A stretch of 64,000 bases of DNA from an uncultured Actinomycetes bacterium (GTDB taxonomy: Bacteria > Actinomycetota > Thermoleophilia > Miltoncostaeales > Miltoncostaeaceae), in contig CAITWD010000023.1 of NCBI GenBank assembly GCA_903896045.1, forward strand, positions 1-64,000, in the 5' to 3' direction. Below the pieces are notes generated by a model, which made no database searches, was not told where the DNA came from, and saw only the letters and a program-made list of their open reading frames with translations. Shown here piece by piece: positions 7,031 to 16,484 of the stretch. The position numbers were made by a program, and so were the translations under genes. Numbering within the stretch: the stretch's first letter is position 1; each line of letters begins with the position of its first letter.

Positions 7031-8052
7031 GTATCGACGCACAGGCATTTCGTCGGCTTCTCGCCGCGTTTCTGGCGACCCGCACAAGTGCATCGACCCA
7101 AGAGGCCTATCGGCGCGATTTCTTACATTTGGCGCTCGCAGTCGGGCTGGATGCGGATGCGTTGCCATCCGATGATGATATTCGCGGGGCATATGGCATC
7201 GAGGATGATCCGAGCGTGCTTGCGGTCATCGATGATCTGATTGGCCGTGGGACGGAGTGGTGGCAGTCATGGCGGGACGCACTTGAGGGCAGTCCTGCGA
7301 CACGCCGCCGCCGGGTCGCAGCGGTGCGAGCGTTGTGCCGCTGGTGGTCGAAGGTGTGTGACCGCGAGAATCCTGTGCGGGAGTTGCGTCCACCCAGCGT
7401 GGGGGTCACTGCGCATGCTGGGAATACGGAAGTCGTGGCATTTACCCAAGCCGATATGCGGCGACTCCTGGACGCGGCCCGTCGCCCGGGCCCTGTCGGG
7501 GCACGCGATGTCGCGCTGATTGAGCTGTTGTACGGCTGTGGGCTTCGTGCCAGTGAGGCCATTGGCCTCAATGTCTCGGCCTGCAACTTGGAGGATCTTG
7601 AGGACCCGTATGTGGTCGTGACGGGGAAGGGAAATCGTGTCCGGGCAGTGGCGATTCCGCATGGCGCCCGGGTTGCCCTGGAGGCCTATCTGCGCGTGGG
7701 TCGCCCAGAACTTGTCGCGCGTCGGCGCGGGAGTACGTCGACCGACGCCGACGCCGTCTTTGTCTCGATTCGTGGGCGCCGTTTGGCGCGCGAGGATGTG
7801 TGGCGTGTGATCAGTGCAATTGGACGTCGTGCCGGCTTGATCGAGGAGGGAAGCCGGGTCTTCCCGCACGCACTCCGTCATTCATGTGGGACCCATCTGA
7901 TTCAGGCCGGTGTCGATATTCGCTATGTCCAGGCCCATCTTGGACACGCATCACCAGTCACTACAGAGATCTACACACATGTCACCGCTGCACATCTCAA
8001 AGCAGATTTTGATCGCGCGCACCCTCGTGCTCGCTCACGGGGTGGGGAGTAA
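7027..8052 (+). CDS. Tyrosine recombinase, XerD-type
   Basis: 341 residues, same two-domain layout as its upstream neighbour. Catalytic set: Arg in YGCGLRASE, Lys in VTGKGNRVR, HALRHSCGTH, LGHASPVTT and Tyr in EIYTHV; the tail has AHPRA. The ATG overlaps the stop of the first recombinase (ATGA), so the two are made together, consistent with the XerC-XerD heterotetramer that acts at dif sites. The insertion between domains (about 60-120) is longer than usual. Its last 18 bases overlap, tail to tail, the minus-strand lipoprotein gene. No dif-like site or cargo array is visible nearby, so I do not read this as a mobile element. Confidence 0.88.
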   Translation: MSIDAQAFRRLLAAFLATRTSASTQEAYRRDFLHLALAVGLDADALPSDDDIRGAYGIEDDPSVLAVIDDLIGRGTEWWQSWRDALEGSPATRRRRVAAVRALCRWWSKVCDRENPVRELRPPSVGVTAHAGNTEVVAFTQADMRRLLDAARRPGPVGARDVALIELLYGCGLRASEAIGLNVSACNLEDLEDPYVVVTGKGNRVRAVAIPHGARVALEAYLRVGRPELVARRRGSTSTDADAVFVSIRGRRLAREDVWRVISAIGRRAGLIEEGSRVFPHALRHSCGTHLIQAGVDIRYVQAHLGHASPVTTEIYTHVTAAHLKADFDRAHPRARSRGGE

Positions 8053-8844
8053 GCAGACCACCCCGACACCGGAAAAGCCGCTCGTGATTGCTGCGTTTGC
8101 CGCAGTAAATGCCGCGAGGGTGGTGATCGCAGGGGGTGCACCCGAGGAGATGCGCGTCGCTGCCCGCCCGAGGATGCCGATAGCCAAGTTGAGTGATTGG
8201 CGCAGCTGTCGACCGGGCGTTGTCTCGAGATCTGCGAGTTGGTTGCTGGCGACGTTGAGTACGGCACGTGAGCGATTGAGCTCCGTGCGCGCGGCGGGTG
8301 CGTCGATCGCAACAACTGTGGTGCCATAGGCGCGTGAGATCGTGGTGCATGCTGCAGTTGTTGCGACATGCACGTCGGTTCCGGCGGGGGCATCGGTGTG
8401 AGCGGCAAGTTGCGCAAAGAGATCTTTTCCAAGTTGTGACGCGCGACACTCGGGAAGGTTGAGTTGGCGGGCGGCCGTATCGAGCTGGGCGTAGGCCAGT
8501 CTGGCCTCTCCAATGAGGGGCCGTAGGAGCCCAGAACCCGGTTGTACAAGAAGTTCTGAGAGGTCTCGATATGCAATTGATAACACCCCTGCGGCATAGC
8601 GAAGGTTGGTGGAGGCCTCGGGATGCGTGGGATCTGGCGGGAGCTTGCCGAGCTGCGCGGCGAGGGCTGCAAACAGGGCATGCGCCTGTTGGGCGGCGGT
8701 GATCCGTTCTGTGGGGGTGGCCAGCGTTGGCGCGCCGGAGAGCGCGAGTTGCGCCTGGGTGCACGCACCTCGGGCAGATGTTGGGCTTTTGTGCCCACAT
8801 CCCACGACCAGGACGCAGACCAGCCCCACGACCGCGACCAACAT
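8035..8844 (-). CDS. Lipoprotein of unknown function
   Basis: 269 residues with a lipoprotein signal: hydrophobic VAVVGLVCVL followed by the lipobox VVGC (Cys about residue 16). The mature part is Ala/Leu-rich and mostly helical, with repeated predicted helices (AQQAHALFAALAAQLGKLPP; RLAYAQLDTAARQLNLPE) and a hydrophobic C-terminal segment around TTLAAFTAANAAI. The open frame continues upstream through the neighbouring membrane-protein gene, but ATG 8844 lies 11 bases after that gene's stop and directly precedes the signal peptide. It is the last gene of the long cell-wall/kinase operon. No family recognised. Confidence 0.7.
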   Translation of the reverse strand: MLVAVVGLVCVLVVGCGHKSPTSARGACTQAQLALSGAPTLATPTERITAAQQAHALFAALAAQLGKLPPDPTHPEASTNLRYAAGVLSIAYRDLSELLVQPGSGLLRPLIGEARLAYAQLDTAARQLNLPECRASQLGKDLFAQLAAHTDAPAGTDVHVATTAACTTISRAYGTTVVAIDAPAARTELNRSRAVLNVASNQLADLETTPGRQLRQSLNLAIGILGRAATRISSGAPPAITTLAAFTAANAAITSGFSGVGVVCLLPTP

Positions 8845-8855
8845 CGTGCGCGGGC

Positions 8856-9554
8856 TCAGGCGACAGATCCTGAGTAGATACCCGTGGCGAATACGAAGAT
8901 GACCCAAAGACTGATCCATGCCGTCCCGACGAGGATTGCCGTTAGCGCGAGGTTGCGTCCGAGAAGGCGCCCATTGGATGCGATGATTTGTCCATAGGCG
9001 ATCAATCCCAAAATCACTCCGACCGGGGCAATTGGGAAAAAGATCACCCCCAACAGACTTGCGCCCACTGCGGTGCTGGCCTGTGAGGACCGATGCGGTG
9101 CACCATCGAGTGTGATGCGCGCATCGGGGTCCGGGAGGAGTTCCCGTGCGCCAATGATCAGCACAATGACTCCGGCGACGGCAACCCAAAATGCAATTCC
9201 GAGGATCTGGCCCCCGGAGCCAAGATGCGTGGTTGTGCCGGGATGAAATCGCGAAGAGGTGCGGGCGATGGTCACCATGATGGCCTCGGTTCCCGCAAGA
9301 CCAAATGCGACGGCAGATGCCAGAACAGGTGCCCATCGCTTGGCCACGGTGATGAGCGCCACAAGTACGACTGCGGCGACTGCGAATGCCGCAATCGTCG
9401 ACATTGGAAGCGTGGTGGTGAGTCCGCTACTGCCGAGCCGCCCAATGCCCGTGCACAAGGGTTTCCCTGCTGCGGTCATCGCGATGAGGCTTGAGATGAT
9501 GGCAAGCACCATCCCGCTCACACAGATTGGGCGCTGGCGGATGCGCGCGCCCAT
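8856..9554 (-). CDS. Multi-pass membrane protein with DUF4190-like C-terminus
   Basis: 232 residues with about six hydrophobic helices: residues ~12-30, 55-75, 80-100, 120-138, and two at the C-terminus. The segment ASLLGVIFFPIAPVGVILG with a following AYGQI resembles the DUF4190 helix pair. The start ATG overlaps the ddl stop (ATGA) and the lipoprotein gene follows after 11 bases, so it belongs to the same transcript as pknB and ddl. No catalytic motif is visible; a structural or accessory role at the membrane is an inference from position only. Confidence 0.75.
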   Translation of the reverse strand: MGARIRQRPICVSGMVLAIISSLIAMTAAGKPLCTGIGRLGSSGLTTTLPMSTIAAFAVAAVVLVALITVAKRWAPVLASAVAFGLAGTEAIMVTIARTSSRFHPGTTTHLGSGGQILGIAFWVAVAGVIVLIIGARELLPDPDARITLDGAPHRSSQASTAVGASLLGVIFFPIAPVGVILGLIAYGQIIASNGRLLGRNLALTAILVGTAWISLWVIFVFATGIYSGSVA

Positions 9555-10585
9555 CAGCGGGCCAATTGGTGGGCGGTGGTGGCGCGTGCGATCGCATCGT
9601 CGATCAGACGCGCGAGCAATTCCGGGTAGGGAATTCCGGCTGCAGCCATCAGGGATGGATATGCGCTCGTCGGGGTGAAGCCGGGAATCGTGTTGATCTC
9701 GGAGAGCACAATCCCCCCATCGGGTGTCACGAAACAGTCAATCCGGCCCATTCCTGCGCAACCAATCGCACGATAGGCAATCTCTGCGAGTTCCTTGGTA
9801 CGGGCCACGACCTCGACAGGAAGGTCGGCGGGAATCTTGAGTGCAGCGAGACCTTGTTGATATTTGGTGGTGTAGTCGTACCAATCAGATCCGTATGCAA
9901 TTTCTCCGGGTGGAGAGATCGTCAACGTGTCAGTTCCAAAGATGCCGATCTCAATTTCGCGACCATCGATTCCCTTCTCAACGAGCACTTTGCTGTCATG
10001 ACCAAGGGCGAGGTCAATTGCGGGAATCAGGTCCTCAGGGCCGGTCACACGTGATATCCCCACGCTGGAGCCAAGCCGGGCGGGTTTGACATACACCGGA
10101 TAGCCAAGAGTGGCAGTGACCTCGACGATCGTCGAACGTGTCTGGTCCCATGTGCGTTGGTCCACGGTAATGGCATCGGCGACAGCTAATCCGTGCGCCC
10201 GGGCGATGGTTTTGAACATGACCTTATCCATCCCGATTGCCGAGGCGGCAACCCCCGCCCCCACACATGGCACGCCGATCATTTCGCAGAGCCCTTGGAT
10301 CGTGCCGTCCTCTCCATATGGACCATGGAGGACCGGAAACACCACATCGACCTCGGCGAGGCTACGGCCCGACGCATCGATCAGCCGTGCCCGGGGTGAG
10401 CTGGCAGCTGGCGCGAGGACGACAGGATCACCGTCATAGGTCCATTGCCCATTTCGGTCAATGAGCACATCGAGCACGGTGAATCGCTCGGTATCAAGCG
10501 CAGTGATGACCCCTTGAGCAGATGACAGCGAGACGTCGTGCTCGCTGCTTCTGCCGCCCTTGCACATCACCACAGTTGTCGTCAT
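9554..10585 (-). CDS. ddl: D-alanine--D-alanine ligase
   Basis: ATP-grasp enzyme of 343 residues making the D-Ala-D-Ala dipeptide for peptidoglycan. Motifs: GGRSSEHDVSLSSA at the N-terminus (substrate-binding Glu/Ser), FPVLHGPYGEDGTIQG, the ATP-grasp Lys strand YPVYVKPARLGSSVG, and the metal-binding end RIDCFVTPDGGIVLSEINT with PGFTPTSAYP. Length is usual for the family. The gene overlaps pknB (ATGA) upstream and the membrane protein downstream. Finding ddl inside the pknB/pbpA/rodA operon ties precursor supply to the kinase-controlled elongation machinery; in most actinobacteria I know of, ddl lies elsewhere. Confidence 0.95.
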   Translation of the reverse strand: MTTTVVMCKGGRSSEHDVSLSSAQGVITALDTERFTVLDVLIDRNGQWTYDGDPVVLAPAASSPRARLIDASGRSLAEVDVVFPVLHGPYGEDGTIQGLCEMIGVPCVGAGVAASAIGMDKVMFKTIARAHGLAVADAITVDQRTWDQTRSTIVEVTATLGYPVYVKPARLGSSVGISRVTGPEDLIPAIDLALGHDSKVLVEKGIDGREIEIGIFGTDTLTISPPGEIAYGSDWYDYTTKYQQGLAALKIPADLPVEVVARTKELAEIAYRAIGCAGMGRIDCFVTPDGGIVLSEINTIPGFTPTSAYPSLMAAAGIPYPELLARLIDDAIARATTAHQLAR

Positions 10586-12495
10586 GGCGTGGTTGCAGGC
10601 GGCGGTGTTTGCGGGCCGAGCGAGACCGTGAATTGGACAACGCCGCCTTGCGCCAATGAGGTACCTGGCGCCGGGTTTTGTGCAATCACTGTGCCTGCTG
10701 CAGATGGATCAAATGCTGTTTGCTGCGACCCCACAAATCCTGCGGATTGCAGATTCGCCAGTGCGACGGCGCTCGTCAATCCCACGACATTCGGCACAGC
10801 AGTTGTCGCAGGCCCGGTGCTGATGACCAGGTCAACACTTGCGCCTGCATTGACCGAGGAGCCCGCGGGCGTCCCTTGGAGAATGACCAATCCGGAATGC
10901 ACGGTTGCACTTGATTGGTTGGTGACCGTGCCCACCTGTAAGCCTGCGGCTTGGAGAAGCTGGGTTGCCGAGGCAAGTGATTTGCCGATGACATTCGGCA
11001 CAGCGGGTCCTGAACTGACGGTGATGGTGACCGTTTGCTTCGGGGGAAGTTGTGTTTTTGCGGCAGGATTTTGTCCAAACACGGTTCCTTGTGGCACGGA
11101 ACTGCTTGCCCCGCTGGTCACGACGACGACGAAGCCCGCATTTTGCAGATCGGTCGTCGCAGCCGCTTGACTGAGGCCAATCACGTTGGGCACGGCAAGC
11201 GGGGCGGGGCCGTTGCCGATGTTCAGAGTGATCGGGCCACCATTCTTGATTGAGGTCCCCGCGCCGGGAATGGTGCTCACGGCAAGGCCCTTATCGGCGT
11301 CGGTGCTTGCGATCTGCTTGACGGTGACGACAAGCCCGAGTTTGGTCAACTCAGTCTGAGCGGCGCTTTGTGTTTGACCCGCGATATCGGATGGCACCGT
11401 GACCCCAGACGAGCCCTGGAAATGGCCGATGGCAAAGATTCCACCGATTGCGAGAATTCCAAGGAGCACGATCAGTCCAATAATCCATCCTGTCGAGCGC
11501 CCGCGCCGCCGTGGAGGTTGTGCGGGGCGTGGTGTCGGTGATGGCGTCTGGGGAATTTCTTCGGTGTCCTGCGGTGGAGCAATCGCAGGCATGACCGTGG
11601 TGGCGCTGGCGGCAACCGCAACCGCAGGGAAGACCATTGTGGCGCCGCCCGGTGCATCTGCGCTGAGAGTGCGTCGCACCTCGAGAAGCGCCTGCGAAAA
11701 CTCCTCGGCAGTCCGGTACCGCTCAGATGGACGTTTTGCCAGTGCGGTGAGTGTGACTGCCTCAAGCGCTTGAGGAATCGTCGGCACATATGTGCGAGGT
11801 GGTACCGGTGGTTCATTGATGTGCTTCATCGCGATGGCAACAGGACGTTCCCCATCGAAGGGCACCTGGCCGGTCAGCATCTCGTACAGGACAACACCCA
11901 CCGAGTAGCAGTCACTCGCGCTCGTGAGCTCACCACCGTGGGCTTGTTCAGGCGAGAGGTACTGCGCGGTGCCAATGACCGATCCCGCTTCAGTCATCTC
12001 TGCGCCCGCACCGGCCCGGGCAATGCCAAAGTCGGTGACTTTCAGCATTCCATCACGTGCTTGCATCACATTTTGGGGCTTGATGTCACGGTGGATGACA
12101 TCTCGTCGGTGGGCAGCGGCAAGCGCACCGAGAATCTGGAGTGCATTGTCGATTGCTTCAATCGGGGGGAGTGGCCCACGATCACGGATCATCATTTTGA
12201 GATCCGGCCCCGAGAGATATTCCATCACGATGAAGTAGGTGTGATCGGTTTCGCCGCGATCGAACACCTGCACGATATTGGGGTGATTCAGCTGGGCTGC
12301 TGCCGATGCTTCGCGTCGGAACCGCTCCACGAAGGCTGGATCTGCGGCAAAGCGATCCGCGAGCACTTTGACTGCGACATCCCGCCCCAGGTGCGGATCA
12401 TGGGCGCGATAGACGTTCGCCATACCTCCGGCACCGAGCAATTCGATGACTTCATAGCGATCCCCGAGGATTTCACCGGGTCGGAAGTCGCCCAC
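10582..12495 (-). CDS. pknB: PASTA-domain Ser/Thr protein kinase PknB
   Basis: 637 residues. Kinase domain about 14-275 with LGAGGMANVY, catalytic Lys43, VIHRDIKPQN (HRD 135-137), DFGIAR (155-157) and GTAQYLSPEQA. A Pro/Thr-rich juxtamembrane linker leads to one membrane helix at about 336-357. Outside are four PASTA repeats (about 365-625), each marked by a VPxxxG start (VPSDIAGQ, VPNVIGLS, VPNVIGKS, VPNVVGLT), which in this family sense muropeptides or lipid II. Start is GTG 12495, overlapping the pbpA stop by one base. It is the canonical regulator of growth and division in actinobacteria; PstP, FhaA and FhaB, its usual partners, are in the same operon. Confidence 0.95.
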   Translation of the reverse strand: MGDFRPGEILGDRYEVIELLGAGGMANVYRAHDPHLGRDVAVKVLADRFAADPAFVERFRREASAAAQLNHPNIVQVFDRGETDHTYFIVMEYLSGPDLKMMIRDRGPLPPIEAIDNALQILGALAAAHRRDVIHRDIKPQNVMQARDGMLKVTDFGIARAGAGAEMTEAGSVIGTAQYLSPEQAHGGELTSASDCYSVGVVLYEMLTGQVPFDGERPVAIAMKHINEPPVPPRTYVPTIPQALEAVTLTALAKRPSERYRTAEEFSQALLEVRRTLSADAPGGATMVFPAVAVAASATTVMPAIAPPQDTEEIPQTPSPTPRPAQPPRRRGRSTGWIIGLIVLLGILAIGGIFAIGHFQGSSGVTVPSDIAGQTQSAAQTELTKLGLVVTVKQIASTDADKGLAVSTIPGAGTSIKNGGPITLNIGNGPAPLAVPNVIGLSQAAATTDLQNAGFVVVVTSGASSSVPQGTVFGQNPAAKTQLPPKQTVTITVSSGPAVPNVIGKSLASATQLLQAAGLQVGTVTNQSSATVHSGLVILQGTPAGSSVNAGASVDLVISTGPATTAVPNVVGLTSAVALANLQSAGFVGSQQTAFDPSAAGTVIAQNPAPGTSLAQGGVVQFTVSLGPQTPPPATTP

Positions 12496-13928
12496 TAATT
12501 GCCCCCTGTCAGGATTGACTGCATGACGTCACGGGCGATGGGTGCCGAGACGACACCGCCAGTGAGCGGGGAATTCTCGACAATGACCGCAACGGCGACG
12601 CGAGGTGCCTGCGCTGGCGCGAAGCCGATAAACCATGCGTCATAGAGGCCATTGGTTGATGTTTGCGCCGTACCGGTTTTCCCGGCAACGTCGAGCCCAG
12701 ACAGGGCGGCTGCGGTACCCGTTCCCTCCTTGACGACGTTGCGCATCATCGTGTTGACCTCGGCTGCAATTTGGGGAGACGTTGCACGTGAGTAGACGCT
12801 CGTGTGATGGGTGAACACCACCGAGCCGGATGAATCGGTGATCGTGTGTACAAGATACGGGTTCATAATGAGTCCGTTGTTGGCGATCCCACCGGATACC
12901 AGCGCCATTTGTAACGGAGTGACGAGAAGTTGTTCTTGCCCAATGGCAATACGGGCGACATCCTCGCCCGATTGGGTGTTGGAAAGAACGGTATTTCCTG
13001 ACACGCGACCTGATGGAAAGACGGTTCCGGCTGGGAGATCGACTGACGGTGCGCGTCCAAAGCCAAATGCATTCATGGTCGTTCCAAGCGTCTGGGATCC
13101 CAGCGCGATCCCGACCTTTGCAAAGGTCGTGTTGATCGAGAATGTCAGCGCCTGGGTGAGATTGTTCGGGCCAAATTGCTCGTTATTGAAATTGTGCAGT
13201 AGTTGGCCAGAGGCGAGGACGCTGCCGGTGTCATCGAACATACTCATCGGCGTGAATAGGCCCGACTCGAGTGCGGCCGTGGCGGTCACCACCTTAAAAG
13301 TTGATCCTGGTGGGTAGCGCCCTTGTACGGTCCGATTGAGCAGGGGCCCACCGGGTTGCGCGATGATGTGACTGAAATTGGTCCCCACCTGAGAAAGATC
13401 GAATCCCGGTGACGAGGCCATGACGAGCACCGCACCCGTGCGAGGATCAAGCGCGATGACGGCACCTTGTTTGCCCGCAAGATCGCGGTTGGCAATTTCT
13501 TGGGCCGCGACATTGAGGGTGGTGGTGACATTTGCGCCGCGACGCGCCCGGAGGCCCAGTTTGCCGAGGAGTGATTGTGCGCCATAGTCGCCGGTGAGAT
13601 AGCCATTTTGGCTGTCCTCAAGCCCCGTCATCCCTTGCACCGTGTTTGCGTAGCCAATTGTTTGCGGTGCGAAGGTGCCATTGGGGTACGTGCGTTGGTA
13701 GACCCGCTGCCCCTGCTGATTCGATGCAACACTTACCGCGAGTTTTGATCCATCACTGGCCAGGATTGCGCCGCGCGCCACCAAGAGCGTGCGCTGGATG
13801 GTTTGCGGGTTCCCCGGGCGATTGTCGATTGCGCTGGCATGAATGACCTGCCAATACCCGAGGACGCATGCCAGGAGCACGAAGCCCCCCGAGAGCACCC
13901 AAAACAGACGACGAATGGATTTATTCAT
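12495..13928 (-). CDS. pbpA: Class B penicillin-binding protein (PbpA-type transpeptidase)
   Basis: 477 residues: short cytoplasmic N-terminus, one membrane anchor (about 8-28, LFWVLSGGFVLLACVLGYW), a dimerisation/pedestal region, and a transpeptidase domain with the serine motif STFK (in PPGSTFKVV), SIN (in SINTTFAK) and KTG (in AGKTGTAQT). It crosslinks peptidoglycan made by its RodA/FtsW partner, whose gene lies 3 bases upstream. Length and gene order match PbpA of the mycobacterial pstP-rodA-pbpA-pknA-pknB cluster. No PASTA domains are present, which separates it from PonA2 and PBP2x types. Confidence 0.94.
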   Translation of the reverse strand: MNKSIRRLFWVLSGGFVLLACVLGYWQVIHASAIDNRPGNPQTIQRTLLVARGAILASDGSKLAVSVASNQQGQRVYQRTYPNGTFAPQTIGYANTVQGMTGLEDSQNGYLTGDYGAQSLLGKLGLRARRGANVTTTLNVAAQEIANRDLAGKQGAVIALDPRTGAVLVMASSPGFDLSQVGTNFSHIIAQPGGPLLNRTVQGRYPPGSTFKVVTATAALESGLFTPMSMFDDTGSVLASGQLLHNFNNEQFGPNNLTQALTFSINTTFAKVGIALGSQTLGTTMNAFGFGRAPSVDLPAGTVFPSGRVSGNTVLSNTQSGEDVARIAIGQEQLLVTPLQMALVSGGIANNGLIMNPYLVHTITDSSGSVVFTHHTSVYSRATSPQIAAEVNTMMRNVVKEGTGTAAALSGLDVAGKTGTAQTSTNGLYDAWFIGFAPAQAPRVAVAVIVENSPLTGGVVSAPIARDVMQSILTGGN

Positions 13929-13931
13929 TCA

Positions 13932-15278
13932 TCACCCATCCAGAGAGTCGATCTGCTGCTGCGCGTTCGCCCGCAGTGCCCGTGGGACCCGCGGTCGAAA
14001 GGGCGCGCGCGATCGATGACTGATGATCAACAGCATCGCGATGATCGCGAAGTTGGTGACCACGCTGGATCCGCCGTAACTCATAAACGGCAATGTGACA
14101 CCCGTCAGTGGAATGACACGCACGATGCCGCCAATGATCACAAACCCTTGGAGGCCTAATGTTGTGGCAAGGCCGGCTGCTAAGAGTTTTGAGTACCCAT
14201 CCGGGGCTTGGGCGGCAATGGTGAGCCCACGTGCGACCAGGACCACGAACAGACACAAAAGTGCCATTGCGCCGATAAATCCAAGCTCCGCGGCATATGC
14301 GGTGAAAATGAAATCGGTGTCCAGGACCGGAACGACATAGTTCCCATTCGGGCCAATGAGAAACCCTTGACCCCAGCCCGGTCCGATCAGGCCTGCATTT
14401 GCCAGCGCGTAGAGCGATTGAACAATTTGATAGCCCTGACCTTGGGCGTCGGAGAAGGGATGCAACCACGCATCAACGCGCGTGTGTACATGGGGAATGA
14501 CGGCCCAAATCGCCAGGGCTCCGACCACCAAACAGGTCAGGCTCGCGACAACGTAGCTGCCTCGACCTGACGCGATATAGAGCATGGAGATAAACACCCC
14601 GAAATAGAGCAGCGGGGTGCCAAAGTCATTGAGGAGTCCAAGCACCCCGAGACATGCCCCCACCAAGAGGAGCACAGGCCCGAGCACGGCCACCGGTGGA
14701 AGTGCGATGCCCGCGATTCGTCGTGTGGGCACCGCTAGGAGTTCGCGCTTGTCACGCAGATATCCGGCCAGAAAGAGGACCAGAAGGATCTTTGTGAGCT
14801 CGCTCGGTTGCAAACTCTGTCCACCAGGCAGGCGAATCCACAGTTTCGCGCCCGAGATATCGGTGCCAAATATCATCGTAATCACGAGCAGCGCAACCGC
14901 AGCGAGCCCACACAGGTAGCGGTATTGCTCGAAGACGTGGTGATCAGGAAGACACGCGAGCACCACGATGAACACTGCGGTCGCAACTCCCAGCCACAAC
15001 ACCTGCTCACGTGCGAGCACGGGATTGATGCGGTAGAGGGTGACCATTCCCAGCGCGGTGATCGTTGCAACGATCGGCAGGAGATAGGGGTCGGCAAAGG
15101 GCGTGCGAAGGCGAAGTGCGATGTGCATCAGCACGAACAATCCAATGACAACACCCACGATCGTGAGTGCCCCTGAGCCAAGTGTGCGCGATTGTGCATT
15201 CGCCACACTTGCCGTCCCCAACAATCCAACCAGGGCAGCCGGAATGAGGAAGCCAAGTTCCCGTGTGCGTGGTGACAT
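13932..15278 (-). CDS. RodA/FtsW-family peptidoglycan glycosyltransferase
   Basis: SEDS polymerase of 448 residues with about ten to twelve membrane helices. Family marks: LWIRLPGGQSLQPSE with TKI (catalytic loop region), NAGLIGPGWGQG, DTDFIFTAYAAELGF carrying the conserved Asp/Glu, and TLPFMSYGGSSVVTN near the C-terminus. It polymerises lipid II and pairs with the class B PBP encoded immediately downstream. The ATG directly abuts the pstP stop codon (TAAATG). By operon position it corresponds to RodA of the mycobacterial cluster, but sequence alone does not separate the RodA and FtsW roles. Confidence 0.93.
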   Translation of the reverse strand: MSPRTRELGFLIPAALVGLLGTASVANAQSRTLGSGALTIVGVVIGLFVLMHIALRLRTPFADPYLLPIVATITALGMVTLYRINPVLAREQVLWLGVATAVFIVVLACLPDHHVFEQYRYLCGLAAVALLVITMIFGTDISGAKLWIRLPGGQSLQPSELTKILLVLFLAGYLRDKRELLAVPTRRIAGIALPPVAVLGPVLLLVGACLGVLGLLNDFGTPLLYFGVFISMLYIASGRGSYVVASLTCLVVGALAIWAVIPHVHTRVDAWLHPFSDAQGQGYQIVQSLYALANAGLIGPGWGQGFLIGPNGNYVVPVLDTDFIFTAYAAELGFIGAMALLCLFVVLVARGLTIAAQAPDGYSKLLAAGLATTLGLQGFVIIGGIVRVIPLTGVTLPFMSYGGSSVVTNFAIIAMLLIISHRSRAPFRPRVPRALRANAQQQIDSLDG

Positions 15279-16481
15279 TTAGTGCGTTGCCGTCGCTGCG
15301 GTGATGTCGGGAACCGTGGGGATACCATCGACCCATGTGATGGTTGTCGCATTGCGGACCGTTGCTCCCTCTCCGCTGACCGCACCAAGTTGATGTGCGC
15401 GTGGCCCCTGTCGAACTGTTGCGGTGGGAACACCGGTGTTTTGCCAATTCGCGGTCAGGTCAAGTGGGCCGATTTTCACGCCCTGATCGACCCATACGGT
15501 GCCACCGGGGCCCGGTTGAATGGTGAAGCTTCGGGTCACTGCCCACCATGCGCCACCAATCATCAGCCCGATGATGACGAGCGCCACCAGAAGAAGTGGT
15601 CCGGTGCGTCCAATGCTGCGCCTGCCCATCGAGGCGGGCTGCAAGATGCGGGCGCCAATCGCGGCGGGGGACACTGGAATTTGTTGTGTCGTGCCGAGCT
15701 CCACAATCGGGTGCTCTTGCGTGGTCCCGCTGGCATCCGGCGGACCCGGGGTAATCGCGGGGCCATATCCGATGCGTGCCAGCACGACGGTCACATTGTC
15801 GGATCCCCCTGCGGCATTCGCGGCATCAACCAGTGCTTGCGCGGTGTCCGGTAGCGAGCCCCCAGAACGCATCGTCTGAGCGATTGTCTGATGATCAACC
15901 TCGGTATAGAGGCCATCGCTGCAGAGCATGAGCACATCATCGGCCTGCAAAGCGGCGGTGGAAATGTCCACATCGACCTCGTGGTCCGCGCCAAGCGCTC
16001 GGGTAATGACATTGCGATGTGGGTGGTGGATCGCGTCATCTTCGGACAGCGTGCCCCGACGCACCATTTCTCCAACCACCGAATGGTCGTATGTGAGCTG
16101 GCGCAACACTCCATCCCGCCAGAGATATGCGCGCGAATCCCCGACATGCGCGATGTGCGCTGTCCCCTCCTCGACGGCGATTGCCGTCATCGTCGTTCCC
16201 ATGCCCGCTTTGGTGGGATCACTCGCGGCAGTGGCGCGAATTGCACTGTTGGCAGAACCAATTGCGTCGCGCAAATGATCTGAGCGAATCGGCGCCGGGA
16301 GTTGCCGAATTGCTCGGATTGCCAGTTGCGCGGCAATCTCTCCTGCGGCCGCGCCACCCATACCGTCGGCCACCGCCACGAGTTCATCGTGCGCATACGC
16401 GCGATCTTCATTGTGGTCGCGTACCCGACCGGTGTCGGTGCGACGCGCGAGCTCTATGACATGCAGCGGGTCGTCCGCCAC
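15279..16481 (-). CDS. pstP: PP2C-family Ser/Thr protein phosphatase PstP
   Basis: 400 residues. The cytoplasmic phosphatase domain (about 8-240) has the metal-binding motifs ARRTDTGRVRDHNED, VADGMGG, HVGDSRAYL, LCSDGLY and GSDNVTVV. A membrane helix follows (about 298-320, LLLVALVIIGLMIGGAWW) and a small outside domain of about 75 residues. It reverses phosphorylation by the kinases of the operon, controlling PknB itself, FHA proteins and the wall-synthesis enzymes. Start is GTG 16481, 3 bases after the fhaB stop. Confidence 0.95.
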   Translation of the reverse strand: MADDPLHVIELARRTDTGRVRDHNEDRAYAHDELVAVADGMGGAAAGEIAAQLAIRAIRQLPAPIRSDHLRDAIGSANSAIRATAASDPTKAGMGTTMTAIAVEEGTAHIAHVGDSRAYLWRDGVLRQLTYDHSVVGEMVRRGTLSEDDAIHHPHRNVITRALGADHEVDVDISTAALQADDVLMLCSDGLYTEVDHQTIAQTMRSGGSLPDTAQALVDAANAAGGSDNVTVVLARIGYGPAITPGPPDASGTTQEHPIVELGTTQQIPVSPAAIGARILQPASMGRRSIGRTGPLLLVALVIIGLMIGGAWWAVTRSFTIQPGPGGTVWVDQGVKIGPLDLTANWQNTGVPTATVRQGPRAHQLGAVSGEGATVRNATTITWVDGIPTVPDITAATATH

Positions 16482-16484
16482 GAC

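Noticed and set aside
6104-8052. Integron, phage or transposon integration module
   Set aside because: Both recombinases have XerC/D-type ends, neighbours are housekeeping genes, and no attachment site, cargo or flanking repeats are visible.
8845-9336. N-terminal extension of the lipoprotein frame
   Set aside because: It overlaps the membrane-protein gene in another frame and would bury the signal peptide and lipobox in the middle of the protein.
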